The notes below the pieces were generated by a model. It worked only from the letters and a program-made list of their open reading frames with translations. It searched no databases and was not told the origin of the DNA. Both the position numbers and the translations under genes were made by a program. From IMG/VR virus record IMGVR_UViG_3300032462_000036, positions 1 through 34,088 of that record: a DNA stretch of 34,088 nt. One strand, written 5' to 3'. Positions within the stretch are counted from its first letter, which is position 1. Each line of letters begins with the position of its first letter. Below, piece after piece: positions 13,428-21,692 of the stretch. The DNA is from a virus.

Positions 13428-13598
13428 ACCCCCGAAAAGGCAACTTATCCAATGAAATCAAAGGGTACTGGCAGCGTGCGAATTGTAGTCGTCAGTAGTC
13501 GTCAGACAACCATTTGATTTATTTGGATAATTTTCCCTCGGCGGCCAGCTCATCTAGGCTTCGCGCTGATATTTTCGCATTAAAACTCGAAAACAATA

Positions 13599-16247
13599 CT
13601 AGAGTCTGCCAATAAGTGAATAATATGTAGTAGTTTTGCCATGCGCAATTTCCTGGTTGCAAAGCAATATCTTCTCTTCCACCAGCGAGTCCAGCTCTCG
13701 GTCGCAGACATATGCGGCGGCCTTGTTGCGCCTGATGAACGAACGCAGCTTGAATCTCTTAATCTCCACCCTGGTAATACCGAGGCTTGGCACGTTGACC
13801 CTGCGGAAGTCGCTGCCGAGACTTGTCACAAATTCAGGATCGTTTTCAATACGAACAAACATCTCTTTTATTCGGCTGTGGCACATGGCGATATAATTGT
13901 CGTCGTCGCTTCTAGTACTCGTGGCAGCGAGATGGTTTATTGACGCCATGACAATACTGTTCGCCCAGCGCACGCAGTCGACAGTGATAACTGGTGGCCG
14001 ACTTGGCGAAAGTTGCGCGAGTGCCGCGATGAGCGACAGCCTGCTGACGCGTTCCGGACCGCGGTTCATTAAGTGCGCGCGAGTCATCTCTCCGGCGGCC
14101 AAGGCATTTTGTCGCGCGTGGTCCATCTTCGCAATGAGGACGCCGAGCTCAGCGGCGGCATCAGCGTCAGGCACGAGCATATGAAAGCATCGGTACTGGC
14201 CGCGCCACGACATGCCGAGCGCGCCGTCCGGGTCTTTGGGGTTGGGCAGGCGTTCGGTTTGCGGTGCTGCGATGGACTCCATGTAGTCAAGCCAGAGCCT
14301 GACGTCTGTTGGTATGTCTCCCGCGAAAACACCGCGTTCTCTCTTCGGGAGATTCTTCGGATCCGAAACCGCGAAGCTGACGAATCGGCCGAGGAAGCCG
14401 CCCTCCGCATCCCGCTCTGAGAATGCCTCGGCGAAGCGTTCCGGCGTTGAGCTTAGGATGGCGCTGATGCAGGGGTTGTGGATTGCTGGCGTGGACTTGC
14501 CGCTGTCGGAGTTCTTGGACGCTCCGAGCCCTTCAACGAATGCTGACATGGCGTCTGTGAGCTTGGCCCTTTCGTCGTCGTGGTGGCCGCCGCTGGAGTT
14601 GCCCTTCATCGCGGATTGCCCTGCGCCGTACTCGCTGTCGATTACGATGGTGTTTGGGTACTGCGAGAGGTGGCGGGTGACCGCTGCGCCGGATGCGAAC
14701 ATGCGCACTTCTTGGCGCGAGTCGGCGGCTGGGAGCTCGTGGTACTTGTTGACCCTGCGGAACAGCTTGTTCGCGTCAGCCTTGCCTGTTCCCGAGTTCC
14801 CGATGAGCAGCATCGGAAGTGACGGCGGTGTGATGTGGCCTGAAAACCCCATGACAAACTTACCTTGGCATCTGTGCGCGACGACTCCGAGTGCGCCGAC
14901 GAGGCTGGGCACCAGCGTGGCCTTGGCCGAGAAGCTGGCGTTCTCTCGAACCAGCTTGCCGAGCACACCAGGCGCATGCCACGCGAGCCACTCCCACTCG
15001 TTGACGGTGTCTGAAAACTCGAACGGCACGTCCTTGGTCCAGTCGCCTCCCCAAAGCTGTTGCTGGTTTCGGATGCGGTCTGACTCGGCACGCTTTTGAA
15101 GCGCCGCCAATTCGATGGCTTCCTTCTGCGCACGATCTAGATCGGCTGTTTGCGCCTCGACAGACCAATGCACGAAACTGAGGCTGTTTACTCGCCTTTC
15201 GTTGATGGAAACCTCCATCGCAGGTAGGAGTCGCTGTGCTTGATCGCGGCCGTGTGCGAGGAAATAGTCCTGTCGTTTGTCACGGATCTGCGCAGCATGC
15301 GCCTTCATCTGGTTGTCGCCCTCCTTGCCCTTGTCAAACCAGATGTAGCGTGCGAGGTCGTACCCATCGTTGAAATACCAGCCGCCGTTGGTGGCGTGGC
15401 CGCCAGCCGCTGTTGGACCGCCGATGGAGGAGCTCAGTGTGAAGATTCCGCCATCGGGGTAGATGTCGGTGGCGAACGACTGGCCGGACTGCAGTTTCGG
15501 ATGGTGCCACGATATCCCGTTGCGCGTCACAAAGCCGAGCTGCTCAAGCAACTGCTCGGGTGGGTTTTCCGCGCGGAATGCATCAATATGCGAGTTGTGC
15601 CCGCTGCGCTTTATTCTTGACGTGTCCCCGCGCCGCTTTTGGTAATCTGTGTCGCGCAGCACGTAGTCTTGGTAGATCTCGATGGCGCGCGTGGTGAACC
15701 AGCTGTCAGCCAGATCAACTGCTGCGCCTTTCTGGTGGTGCGTCTCGTAGTGCTCGCCGACGTTTGGCAGGAAGCATATTCGATTGACTGAAACAGATGA
15801 AGAGTCTGGATGAAGGCTGAGCTTAGTCAGCGCCTCGTTCAACCCCTGCTGGTACGCAGCGTACGCGCGTCCTACAATTGGAATGGCGAGATGGATTAGA
15901 ATGCGCCATTTTCGATTTTCCGGTGTCGCGCCCTTGGTGGAGTACGCCAGCCATTCGCCGGTCGGGAAGATGCGCGTCATCGCGGACGTCACGTCCTGGA
16001 GGCTGGCGTTTCCTTTGTCGAGGTCCGCCCACATGTAGTGGAATTCACCTGCTGCGTTTTGCGCCGCGGCTTCCCTACCGTCCGCTTGTCGATACGTGGA
16101 TCCGATGGACCAGGCGGCGTCTTCCTTTTTGACCCGTTGTGGGCTGTCCAGCATTGCTACTACTTGGTGCCAGCTGATGCCGTCGTATGCCACCCCTGTG
16201 CCTGCGTGTGTCTGAAACCTTCCGACGCCATGGCAGAGTAAAATCAT
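13599..16247 (-). CDS. Primase-helicase, AEP-like primase plus DUF3987-type ATPase
   Basis: From ATG 16247 the protein has 882 residues. The N-terminal region carries an archaeo-eukaryotic-primase-like core: HYMWADLDKGN with the metal-binding D-x-D pair (Asp75, Asp77), then WLAYSTKGAT and RKWRILIHL. The C-terminal half is a P-loop ATPase of DUF3987 type: Walker A GNSGTGKA (483-490), Walker B TIVIDSEYG (around 533-541), and the family segment SSTPERFAEAF ... GGFLGRFV. It would unwind and prime phage DNA. ATG 16247 follows CGGGAG at nine bases; the frame stays open to a GTG at 16361 (920 residues) but no Shine-Dalgarno supports that start, and the extra 38 residues look low-quality. It is transcribed leftward, opposite to the other replication genes and toward the repeat region. 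Confidence 0.83.
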   Translation of the reverse strand: MILLCHGVGRFQTHAGTGVAYDGISWHQVVAMLDSPQRVKKEDAAWSIGSTYRQADGREAAAQNAAGEFHYMWADLDKGNASLQDVTSAMTRIFPTGEWLAYSTKGATPENRKWRILIHLAIPIVGRAYAAYQQGLNEALTKLSLHPDSSSVSVNRICFLPNVGEHYETHHQKGAAVDLADSWFTTRAIEIYQDYVLRDTDYQKRRGDTSRIKRSGHNSHIDAFRAENPPEQLLEQLGFVTRNGISWHHPKLQSGQSFATDIYPDGGIFTLSSSIGGPTAAGGHATNGGWYFNDGYDLARYIWFDKGKEGDNQMKAHAAQIRDKRQDYFLAHGRDQAQRLLPAMEVSINERRVNSLSFVHWSVEAQTADLDRAQKEAIELAALQKRAESDRIRNQQQLWGGDWTKDVPFEFSDTVNEWEWLAWHAPGVLGKLVRENASFSAKATLVPSLVGALGVVAHRCQGKFVMGFSGHITPPSLPMLLIGNSGTGKADANKLFRRVNKYHELPAADSRQEVRMFASGAAVTRHLSQYPNTIVIDSEYGAGQSAMKGNSSGGHHDDERAKLTDAMSAFVEGLGASKNSDSGKSTPAIHNPCISAILSSTPERFAEAFSERDAEGGFLGRFVSFAVSDPKNLPKRERGVFAGDIPTDVRLWLDYMESIAAPQTERLPNPKDPDGALGMSWRGQYRCFHMLVPDADAAAELGVLIAKMDHARQNALAAGEMTRAHLMNRGPERVSRLSLIAALAQLSPSRPPVITVDCVRWANSIVMASINHLAATSTRSDDDNYIAMCHSRIKEMFVRIENDPEFVTSLGSDFRRVNVPSLGITRVEIKRFKLRSFIRRNKAAAYVCDRELDSLVEEKILLCNQEIAHGKTTTYYSLIGRL

Positions 16248-16401
16248 TCGCGCGGACTCCCGTGGGACAGCTGATGTTGTCACCACAGGCAAAGCAACAG
16301 TCGTTGCGCGCAGCGAAGTCCCCTTGTAGCGCATTAGCGTAGAAAAAGGCAAGTCCCACACTTTGTGCAGTTAATCTCGCTTACGCACCAAATGTGGCCA
16401 G

Positions 16402-16430
16402 TTGACTGTTTGTCCCGTGGGAGCTACTGT
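16402..16430 (+). promoter_or_regulatory. Promoter of the replication operon
   Basis: TTGACT (16402-16407), a 17-base spacer, TACTGT (16425-16430). The -35 is near consensus and the -10 is the same TACTGY used at 17800 and 30771. It lies between the divergent primase-helicase and HD genes. Confidence 0.65.
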
Positions 16431-16471
16431 CGTCTCCAATGGCGGATTTCGCTGATTAATGGAGGTTTTCC

Positions 16472-17014
16472 TTGGCCTGGATTAGAACGTACACAGGACG
16501 CAATGTATACCCGCTTGCCCCGCACGAGGACGACATCGACATCGAGGACATTGCGCATGCGCTATCCATGCAGTGCCGCTTTGGTGGCCACACGCGCGAG
16601 TTTTACTCGGTGGCACAGCACTGCGTTCTGATGTGTGAACGTGTGCGAGGCGTTTATGGAGATCAAGACGCGCTGGCGGTACTCCTTCACGATGCGTCTG
16701 AAGCGTTCCTGGTTGACTTTGTGCGTCCGGTTAAGGAGGTCATGCCGGGATACGCAGCGGCGGAAGATCGGCTGATGAAGGTGATCAACAGCAAGTACGG
16801 TGTTGTTATCGACGCCAGAAAAGCGGCGATGATCAAGGAGCTGGACAACGCCATCTTATACGACGAGTCGATTGCTCTTTTTCCGCATGGCGAACCTTTT
16901 GTTGATCAGGTTGTCGACATTCCTACGTTTGGCATTGACCCGTGGGAGCCCCATCGAGCAGAACGCGCGTTTCTGTATCTGTTCCGCACCGTCACCAAGG
17001 GAGCCTTTCGATGA
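16472..17014 (+). CDS. HD-domain phosphohydrolase, YfbR-like
   Basis: This 180-residue protein carries HD-domain metal ligands: YSVAQHC (His50), LLHDASEAFL (His73-Asp74) and VDFVRPVK (Asp82). The opening W-RTYTG----P--P------DIAHALS--CRFGGHT is typical of phage and bacterial HD hydrolases related to YfbR 5'-nucleotidases, which dephosphorylate dNMPs. Role: nucleotide pool management early in infection. The start is TTG 16472, placed seven bases after GGAGG; no ATG in this frame fits. It is first in the replication operon and overlaps the Sak4-like gene by four bases. Confidence 0.75.
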   Translation: MAWIRTYTGRNVYPLAPHEDDIDIEDIAHALSMQCRFGGHTREFYSVAQHCVLMCERVRGVYGDQDALAVLLHDASEAFLVDFVRPVKEVMPGYAAAEDRLMKVINSKYGVVIDARKAAMIKELDNAILYDESIALFPHGEPFVDQVVDIPTFGIDPWEPHRAERAFLYLFRTVTKGAFR

Positions 17015-17769
17015 GCACGCCATTTGCCGTGGGACCGGCCGCCATGGCTGCTCCGGTAGCCGCTGTGCCGAAGGCAGCGCCGGTCGAGCTTAACTTCACC
17101 ACCACCGATAAGGCCAGCAACGACCACGGTATTAAGATGCTTGTCTATGGTGCGAGTGGTGCGGGCAAGACTGTCTTGTGCGGCACAATGCCGAGGCCGC
17201 TGATCATCAGCGCCGAGCAGGGGTTGCTGTCGCTGCGAGGCAAGTCAATCCCGGTCATCACTGTCACAAGTGCCGCCGAGGTGGACGCCGCACTTGAGTG
17301 GTGTCGCAACAACGCTGCCAAGCAAGGAATCGAGTCCATCGCGCTGGATTCGATTAGCGAGATCGTGGAAAAGGTGCTATTTAACGAAAGATCCAAGACC
17401 AAGGATCCGCGACAGGCGTACGGTGCAATGGCAGATCGCGCTATTCAGATGGTCAAGGACTTTCGAGATCTCAAGGGCTTTCATGTGCTGGTCATCGCCA
17501 AGCAAATGGTGGGAAAGGATCCGATGACCGGAATGGAAAAGGCGGCGCCTACCGCTCCTGGACAGCAGGTCGGACCAGCGCTGCCATACCTGTTTGATGA
17601 GGTCTTCCACGCGTTCACCGACAAGGACGCGAATGGCAACGTCTACCACGCACTGCGCACACACGCAGCGTTTAACGCGGACGCCAAGGATCGTTCGGGA
17701 GCGCTTGATGAGATTGAGTATCCGGACATCGCAAACATCATCGCAAAGATAAAGGCAGCGCCCGTGTAG
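17011..17769 (+). CDS. Sak4-like RecA-fold ATPase (AAA_24 family)
   Basis: This 252-residue protein has a single RecA-type core: Walker A GASGAGKT (47-54), Walker B SIALDSISE (Asp113), and the later motif VLVIAKQMVGKDP, followed by GQQVGPALPYLFDEVF, all typical of phage Sak4 and AAA_24 nucleotide-binding proteins. Such proteins promote single-strand annealing and depend on a cognate SSB; here a DUF669 protein follows three genes later, the usual pairing. The start ATG 17011 is preceded by AAGGGAG and overlaps the upstream stop. A Pro/Ala-rich N-terminal tail (about 27 residues) precedes the domain. Confidence 0.82.
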   Translation: MSTPFAVGPAAMAAPVAAVPKAAPVELNFTTTDKASNDHGIKMLVYGASGAGKTVLCGTMPRPLIISAEQGLLSLRGKSIPVITVTSAAEVDAALEWCRNNAAKQGIESIALDSISEIVEKVLFNERSKTKDPRQAYGAMADRAIQMVKDFRDLKGFHVLVIAKQMVGKDPMTGMEKAAPTAPGQQVGPALPYLFDEVFHAFTDKDANGNVYHALRTHAAFNADAKDRSGALDEIEYPDIANIIAKIKAAPV

Positions 17770-17776
17770 TTCAGAC

Positions 17777-17805
17777 TTGCGACTAGCTGGACTACTTGAT
17801 ACTGC
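17777..17805 (+). promoter_or_regulatory. Internal promoter of the replication operon
   Basis: TTGCGA (17777-17782), a 17-base spacer, TACTGC (17800-17805). The stretch TACTTGATACTGCT is identical to part of the promoter at 30748. Confidence 0.6.
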
Positions 17806-17830
17806 TGACGACAGCCTAGGAGGGATACTG

Positions 17831-18661
17831 ATGGATAAAATGTTCGACAAGTTCAGCCTTTCGAGCGGTCGAAAAGTTGGCAGCGTCGAGTATAAGTACA
17901 ACACTCTCTTTCTCGAGCGCCGCCATGTAGTCAAGTGCCAGGCATGCCGTAGCTACTGCTCGGTTGGAACCTACGCACATCACTACTGTGATGAATGCGC
18001 GCAGGACTACCTCGAGGAATGTTCGTCCTGCCTCGGCGAGTACAGCGCCAACTACGCCAACCCGCACGGCTGCGCGGACTGCTACAACACAGGACTTCAA
18101 CCCAAGCATAAGGAGAATCACACAATGAACGCCAAGGAAGCCATCGCGCTTATCCAGCTGACCAACGGAGCTACCATCTTCCGCGCGGAGTATCTCGGTG
18201 CGCAGATGGTACCGCAACCGGACGGGGCGACCATTCGAGGATACCACTTCAAGGACGTGATCGGCTTGAATCTTGAAGCTGACGACTTGGTGGTTGTGCA
18301 GACAAAGGATACATTCGGATTGGTGAAGGTTCTGGCGGTCAACGTGGCCCCTGCGGCGGTTGGATGCGCACTGGCGGATCTCAAGCATGCGGTGTGCCGA
18401 GTCGACTTCGGAGCGCTGGACTGCATCACCAAGGCGGAGGAATCAGCTGCCCATGAGCTGGCAATGTCGGAAGTGCACGAGCGCCTGGACGCGTATCGCA
18501 AGCAGCTGGGCGGCAGCTTTGACGCGGTAAAACGACTCCTTACAGGCGCGCAGCCTACGATCTTTGTGGATGCTGTCGCTGTCCTTGAGGACATCGACTT
18601 CGGTCCGACAGAGCTTAGGGACGACGCCGACTTCGGTCTGCCAAAGAACGGAAAACGCTGA
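17831..18661 (+). CDS. Zinc-finger protein fused to a second domain, or two nested genes (276 aa)
   Basis: The start ATG 17831 follows CTAGGAGGGATACTG. Residues 1-98 carry Cys/His knuckles: CQACRSYC, HHYCDECAQ, CSSCLGEY and CADCYN, enough for two zinc sites. At residue 99 there is an in-frame ATG (18125) preceded by AAGGAGAATCACACA, so the C-terminal part (residues 99-276, beginning MNAKEAIALIQLTNGATIFR) can be made separately. The C-terminal part has a strand-rich start with a small SH3-like look and a helical end. Neither part is a family I recognise. It overlaps the next gene by one base. Confidence 0.6.
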   Translation: MDKMFDKFSLSSGRKVGSVEYKYNTLFLERRHVVKCQACRSYCSVGTYAHHYCDECAQDYLEECSSCLGEYSANYANPHGCADCYNTGLQPKHKENHTMNAKEAIALIQLTNGATIFRAEYLGAQMVPQPDGATIRGYHFKDVIGLNLEADDLVVVQTKDTFGLVKVLAVNVAPAAVGCALADLKHAVCRVDFGALDCITKAEESAAHELAMSEVHERLDAYRKQLGGSFDAVKRLLTGAQPTIFVDAVAVLEDIDFGPTELRDDADFGLPKNGKR

Positions 18662-18846
18662 TGTCCACCAGCACAAATAAACTCGCGCTTTTGGCAAAGG
18701 CGGCCAAGATCGAGTACAGATCAAATCACCAACGGCCTGATCTTTGGCTTGCGGAGCTTATCGCCGACGCGCGACGTCTTCCTCGGGAGGACACCATCGA
18801 GGTGTACGAAGCTGCGTTGATCCAGTTGGTAAAGGGGAGCTCATGA
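18661..18846 (+). CDS. Small helical protein (61 aa)
   Basis: ATG overlaps the previous stop by one base (TGATG) and the next gene by four (ATGA). It is an all-helical, basic-to-neutral protein, with no recognised family. Tight coupling on both sides supports translation. Confidence 0.6.
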   Translation: MSTSTNKLALLAKAAKIEYRSNHQRPDLWLAELIADARRLPREDTIEVYEAALIQLVKGSS

Positions 18847-19304
18847 CATTCGAAGAGTACGTTCAGGATTGGGATGGCACCAAAGTAAAGATCGCCAATC
18901 TTGTCGATCAAAAGAAACGCTTGACGGCCGATATCGATGCGGAGATCGTCAAGCTGGCAGCGACTGAGATGACGATGCGCAAAGCCATCGCAAACAACGT
19001 GGTCACATCGCTTGGCGACAATCTGAAGGAGGGCGTGAACAACTGGAATATGAGCAACGGCAGGAGCCTCAAGCTTACGCACAAGATCGACCGCAAGATC
19101 GATGAAGCGCAGATCGCGATGGCGCGGGAGGAGTATGCCAAGGTTAACGATAGTGATGGCGTGACATTTGATCAGCTGCTTCGAATCAAGTACGAACTTG
19201 AAGTGCGAGAATTCCGAAAGATCGAGGACAAGGTCGGCGCTGCCTTGGCTGTGTCTCGAATGCTGGTGTCCTCCACTCCAGCACATGTTCTGGAGCTGAT
19301 TTAG
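18843..19304 (+). CDS. Hypothetical phage protein, DUF7173-like (153 aa)
   Basis: The start ATG 18843 follows AAGGGGAGCTC. A long N-terminal helix is followed by ATEMTMRKAIANNV, then LKEGVNNWNMSNGRSLKLTH and KIDRKIDEAQI. This order matches a widespread phage family ('LRK-----F----EGTN---L--G--LK-TYKI-RKIDEA') that lies beside recombination genes. The function is unknown. Its place between Sak4 and DUF669 points to recombination or replication. Confidence 0.62.
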   Translation: MTFEEYVQDWDGTKVKIANLVDQKKRLTADIDAEIVKLAATEMTMRKAIANNVVTSLGDNLKEGVNNWNMSNGRSLKLTHKIDRKIDEAQIAMAREEYAKVNDSDGVTFDQLLRIKYELEVREFRKIEDKVGAALAVSRMLVSSTPAHVLELI

Positions 19305-19540
19305 TGAAGAGAAGTGCGAACAGCATTGCTGCCTGGACGCACGGCAACCTGCGCGGAAAAGTGATTGCCGCGCAGCGAGGAATGACGTTGATTGAAGAAG
19401 CAGAAACTACATCAGCTTCCGCCAAAAGCGTGGCAGCTGATGTTCTTCAATTGCTACACGAACTGCATGAGCAACTTGACAAGGAGTGCATATACCCCGA
19501 ACCACTGAAAGACTGCCCTGCAAGCTCAACCCGCGAGTAA
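19304..19540 (+). CDS. Small hypothetical protein (78 aa)
   Basis: GTG 19304 overlaps the previous TAG by one base and follows TGGAGCTGATTTA. The protein is helical, with a predicted coiled segment (VAADVLQLLHELHEQLDKE). The family is unknown. Confidence 0.5.
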   Translation: MKRSANSIAAWTHGNLRGKVIAAQRGMTLIEEAETTSASAKSVAADVLQLLHELHEQLDKECIYPEPLKDCPASSTRE

Positions 19541-19578
19541 CATAACGAACCTCGCAAGTAAAAGAATCGGAGACTGCC

Positions 19579-20265
19579 ATCGTTGCACTTTCATTCGATC
19601 CGACCAAGTACGATCCTGCATCCACAGGAGGTGACATTTTTGAAACCGGTATGTACGACTTCAGGATCTCGAAGTCAGAGGCCAAGCAGACGAAGGATAC
19701 CACGGGCACCATGCTTGTGCTGACATTCGACTGCCTCAATCCTGAGCATGCAGGAAGGAAGCTCTTGATTCGCCTGAACTTGGTGAACCAGAATCCACAG
19801 GCGGTCGAGATTGCATACCGCGAACTTTCCGCGATCTGCCACGTCGTCGGCATCGGCAAACTCGAGGACTCGCAGCAACTGCACAATCGCCCGTTCAAGG
19901 CCAGCGTTGAAAAGCTGCCGCGGAAGGACGATCCGTCGAAGTTCAACAACGAGATCCGCGGCTACTTTGACAGCCATGGTAACGAGCCTGTTCTTGGTCG
20001 GTTTGCCGGCGGCGGAGCTGCCCCAAACGCAGCGCCCCCTGCCCCCACTGCGGCGGCCGCTGTGGCCCCTCTCGCAGCACCTGTGGCTCAGCCCACTGCT
20101 CCCGTCGCTCCTGCCGCTGAAGCCCAACCCTGGGCGCAGCCAGCGCAAGCTCAGGCACCCCAGCCTTGGGCGCAACCAGCAGCTGCAGCTGCGCCCGCGG
20201 CACCTTGGGCGCAACCCGCTGCAGCAGCTCCGGCTGGTGCAGCACCGCCTTGGCAGACCGCTTGA
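19579..20265 (+). CDS. DUF669 SSB-like protein, apparently with an ATC start codon
   Basis: The 228-residue reading matches the DUF669 single-strand-binding-like family: VALSFDPTKYDPASTGGDIF, then TGTMLVLTFDCLNPEHAGRK, then the RLNLVNQNPQAVEIAYRELS segment, ICHVVGIG and NNEIRGYF. It is the partner expected for Sak4. The only codon at the right place for the family N-terminus is ATC 19579, six bases after GGAG; no ATG, GTG or TTG exists in frame between the stop at 19543 and ATG 19651, which would delete the first strand. The C-terminal 75 residues are a Pro/Ala/Gln linker with repeated PWAQPA, ending PPWQTA; no acidic SSB tip is present. A perfect terminator follows. Confidence 0.75.
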   Translation: MVALSFDPTKYDPASTGGDIFETGMYDFRISKSEAKQTKDTTGTMLVLTFDCLNPEHAGRKLLIRLNLVNQNPQAVEIAYRELSAICHVVGIGKLEDSQQLHNRPFKASVEKLPRKDDPSKFNNEIRGYFDSHGNEPVLGRFAGGGAAPNAAPPAPTAAAAVAPLAAPVAQPTAPVAPAAEAQPWAQPAQAQAPQPWAQPAAAAAPAAPWAQPAAAAPAGAAPPWQTA

Positions 20266-20275
20266 CATCTTAACG

Positions 20276-20301
20276 GAGCGGCACGAAAGTGCCGCTCTTT
20301 T
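20276..20301 (+). terminator. Strong rho-independent terminator
   Basis: GAGCGGCAC (20276-20284), loop GAAA, GTGCCGCTC (20289-20297), then TTTT. A 9-bp perfect stem with a GNRA tetraloop just after the DUF669 gene; it may attenuate downstream genes. Confidence 0.85.
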
Positions 20302-20324
20302 CCTGACAACAGGTGGATGTCAAC

Positions 20325-20795
20325 GTGCGGGCAACAGTAATTTGCGATGCCAGCTTTTACAGATGCGCCAAGACTCGCGTAACATACGCAGGATGGGCGG
20401 CTTGGGTAAAGTGCGACAGCGGCGTGGCGGTCAAGGGATACGGATCCATCAAGGCGCGTGTGCCGGACAATACCGTAGCGGAAGTATACGCAGCGCTGAA
20501 CGGCGTATGGCTAGCAACGCAGAATGGTGCGACACACGTTCTTATCCGCAGCGATTGTCTTGTAGTGGTTGGTCTGGCAAACGGAACACACAAAAACACA
20601 AGACTGCTTGGTATTTGGGCGGCCGGAATTCAGAGCCATGGCATGCGTGGCGTGGTTACGATTGGGCGGCATGTCAAGGGGCACGGAGTCATCAAGGACT
20701 CAGCCACGTGGGTAAACAACTGGGCTGACGTCAACGCGCGCAGGGCGCAGCAAGATGCGCGAAAGGGAAAGCATGACGTGGTTATTCGGGGATAG
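20325..20795 (+). CDS. RNase HI-like ribonuclease
   Basis: This 156-residue protein carries the RNase H acidic set: ICDASF (Asp8), VAEVYAAL (Glu53), LIRSDC (Asp77) and WVNNWADVNARRA (Asp135), preceded by GRHVKGH. It would remove RNA primers or R-loops. The start is probably GTG 20325, which follows AGGTGGA; GTG 20313 is the alternative and adds four residues. It lies between a terminator and the methyltransferase, so it may need read-through. Confidence 0.78.
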   Translation: MRATVICDASFYRCAKTRVTYAGWAAWVKCDSGVAVKGYGSIKARVPDNTVAEVYAALNGVWLATQNGATHVLIRSDCLVVVGLANGTHKNTRLLGIWAAGIQSHGMRGVVTIGRHVKGHGVIKDSATWVNNWADVNARRAQQDARKGKHDVVIRG

Positions 20796-20813
20796 TGATG
20801 TCGCGGTGCAGAA

Positions 20814-21689
20814 ATGCTGATGCTTGGTAACTGCGCGGAACGTCTGCGCGAGCTGGCGGATGGTTCAATTAACTTGACCGTCACGTCTCCGCCGTATGAC
20901 AACCTTCGCACGTACAACGGCAACAACGATCTCTGGAACGACGACGTATGGAAAACTGTGCTCACGGAGCTCTTCCGCGTGACTGCTGACGGCGGCGTTG
21001 TCGTCTGGGTAGTCTCAGACGCGACCATCAACGGCAGCGAGACTGGGACCAGCTTCAAGCAGGCACTGTTTGCGATGGAGTGCGGATTTAATCTTCACGA
21101 CACCATGATTTGGACAAAAGAAGGCGGCGGAGCTGTGGGAAGTACCTTGTGCTACACGCAGAACTTTGAGTACATGTTTGTTATGGCAAAGGGCTCGCCC
21201 AGCCGAGTGAACCTTATACGTGACCGGCGCAATCGTTATATTTCATTCGGCGGTGCGCAAAAGGGAAGAAGAAAGCCGACAGGCGATCTTAAACTTGAAA
21301 TTCGAAAAGCCAGCAAAGAGTTCGGCAGACGAAATAACTGGTGGCCTGTACAGCCAGAGGTCGAAAATGAACACGGGCATCCGGCTGTGTTTCCATCGAG
21401 TATCGCAAGGGATCACATAATGTCCTGGTCGAACACTGGTGACACTGTGCTCGACCCGTTTATGGGCAGCGGAACTACCGGAATCGCGTGTGTCCTACTG
21501 GATCGCAATTTCATCGGCATTGAGCTTGATCCAGACTTTTTCGCAATATCAGAAAAACGAATCCAGGACGCCAGAGTGGCCAGAAGTGGTACCCTTTTTA
21601 GTGGGCAGGAGTGGTTCGCAGGACATTCTGAGTTGCAAGACAAGGAAGAGTATGTGCAACTACCCATTATTGAAAACAAGGAGACGTAA
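20814..21689 (+). CDS. DNA methyltransferase, N4-cytosine/N6-adenine type (beta class)
   Basis: This 291-residue protein shows TSPPYDNLR (24-32, catalytic motif IV) before DPFMGSGTTG (214-223, AdoMet motif I), the beta-class order. The TSPPY form is most common in N4-cytosine enzymes but does not exclude N6-adenine. GIACVLLDRNFIGIELDPDF completes the AdoMet pocket. The middle is basic (RDRRNRY, KGRRKPTGD) and would be the target domain. The start ATG 20814 has no clear Shine-Dalgarno; a ten-codon frame begins at 20798 and overlaps it. It is the first of three methyltransferases in 4 kb. Confidence 0.85.
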   Translation: MLMLGNCAERLRELADGSINLTVTSPPYDNLRTYNGNNDLWNDDVWKTVLTELFRVTADGGVVVWVVSDATINGSETGTSFKQALFAMECGFNLHDTMIWTKEGGGAVGSTLCYTQNFEYMFVMAKGSPSRVNLIRDRRNRYISFGGAQKGRRKPTGDLKLEIRKASKEFGRRNNWWPVQPEVENEHGHPAVFPSSIARDHIMSWSNTGDTVLDPFMGSGTTGIACVLLDRNFIGIELDPDFFAISEKRIQDARVARSGTLFSGQEWFAGHSELQDKEEYVQLPIIENKET

Positions 21690-21692
21690 CAA

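Larger units (their letters stand above)
12796..13598. other. AT-rich, repeat-dense non-coding region (candidate replication origin or control region)
   Basis: About 800 bases without a credible gene. Nearest genes on both sides run leftward. The first half is extremely AT-rich (12961-13020 is 8/60 GC by hand count) and holds a perfect palindrome AATATCATGATATT (13003-13016). Then come three copies of a long C-rich block, seven copies of a 10-base TAGTCGTCAG-type motif in both orientations and three copies of an 18-base TTATCC...ATCAAA motif. An AT-rich stretch beside iteron-like repeats, next to the primase-helicase gene, is the classical layout of a phage or plasmid origin. A transcript-control or packaging role cannot be excluded. 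Confidence 0.6.

Noticed and set aside
13035-13530. CRISPR-like array.
   Set aside because: Repeats are few, in both orientations, and unevenly spaced without unique spacers of constant size.
16075-16359. Minus-strand frame overlapping the start of the primase-helicase, containing CCFACGDNISCP.
   Set aside because: It overlaps the primase frame for 150 bases or more and lacks a Shine-Dalgarno. The Cys pattern may be chance, though it may explain why the primase start is uncertain.
19675-20268. 197-codon minus-strand frame opposite DUF669.
   Set aside because: Low-complexity shadow of the Pro/Ala/Gln linker.
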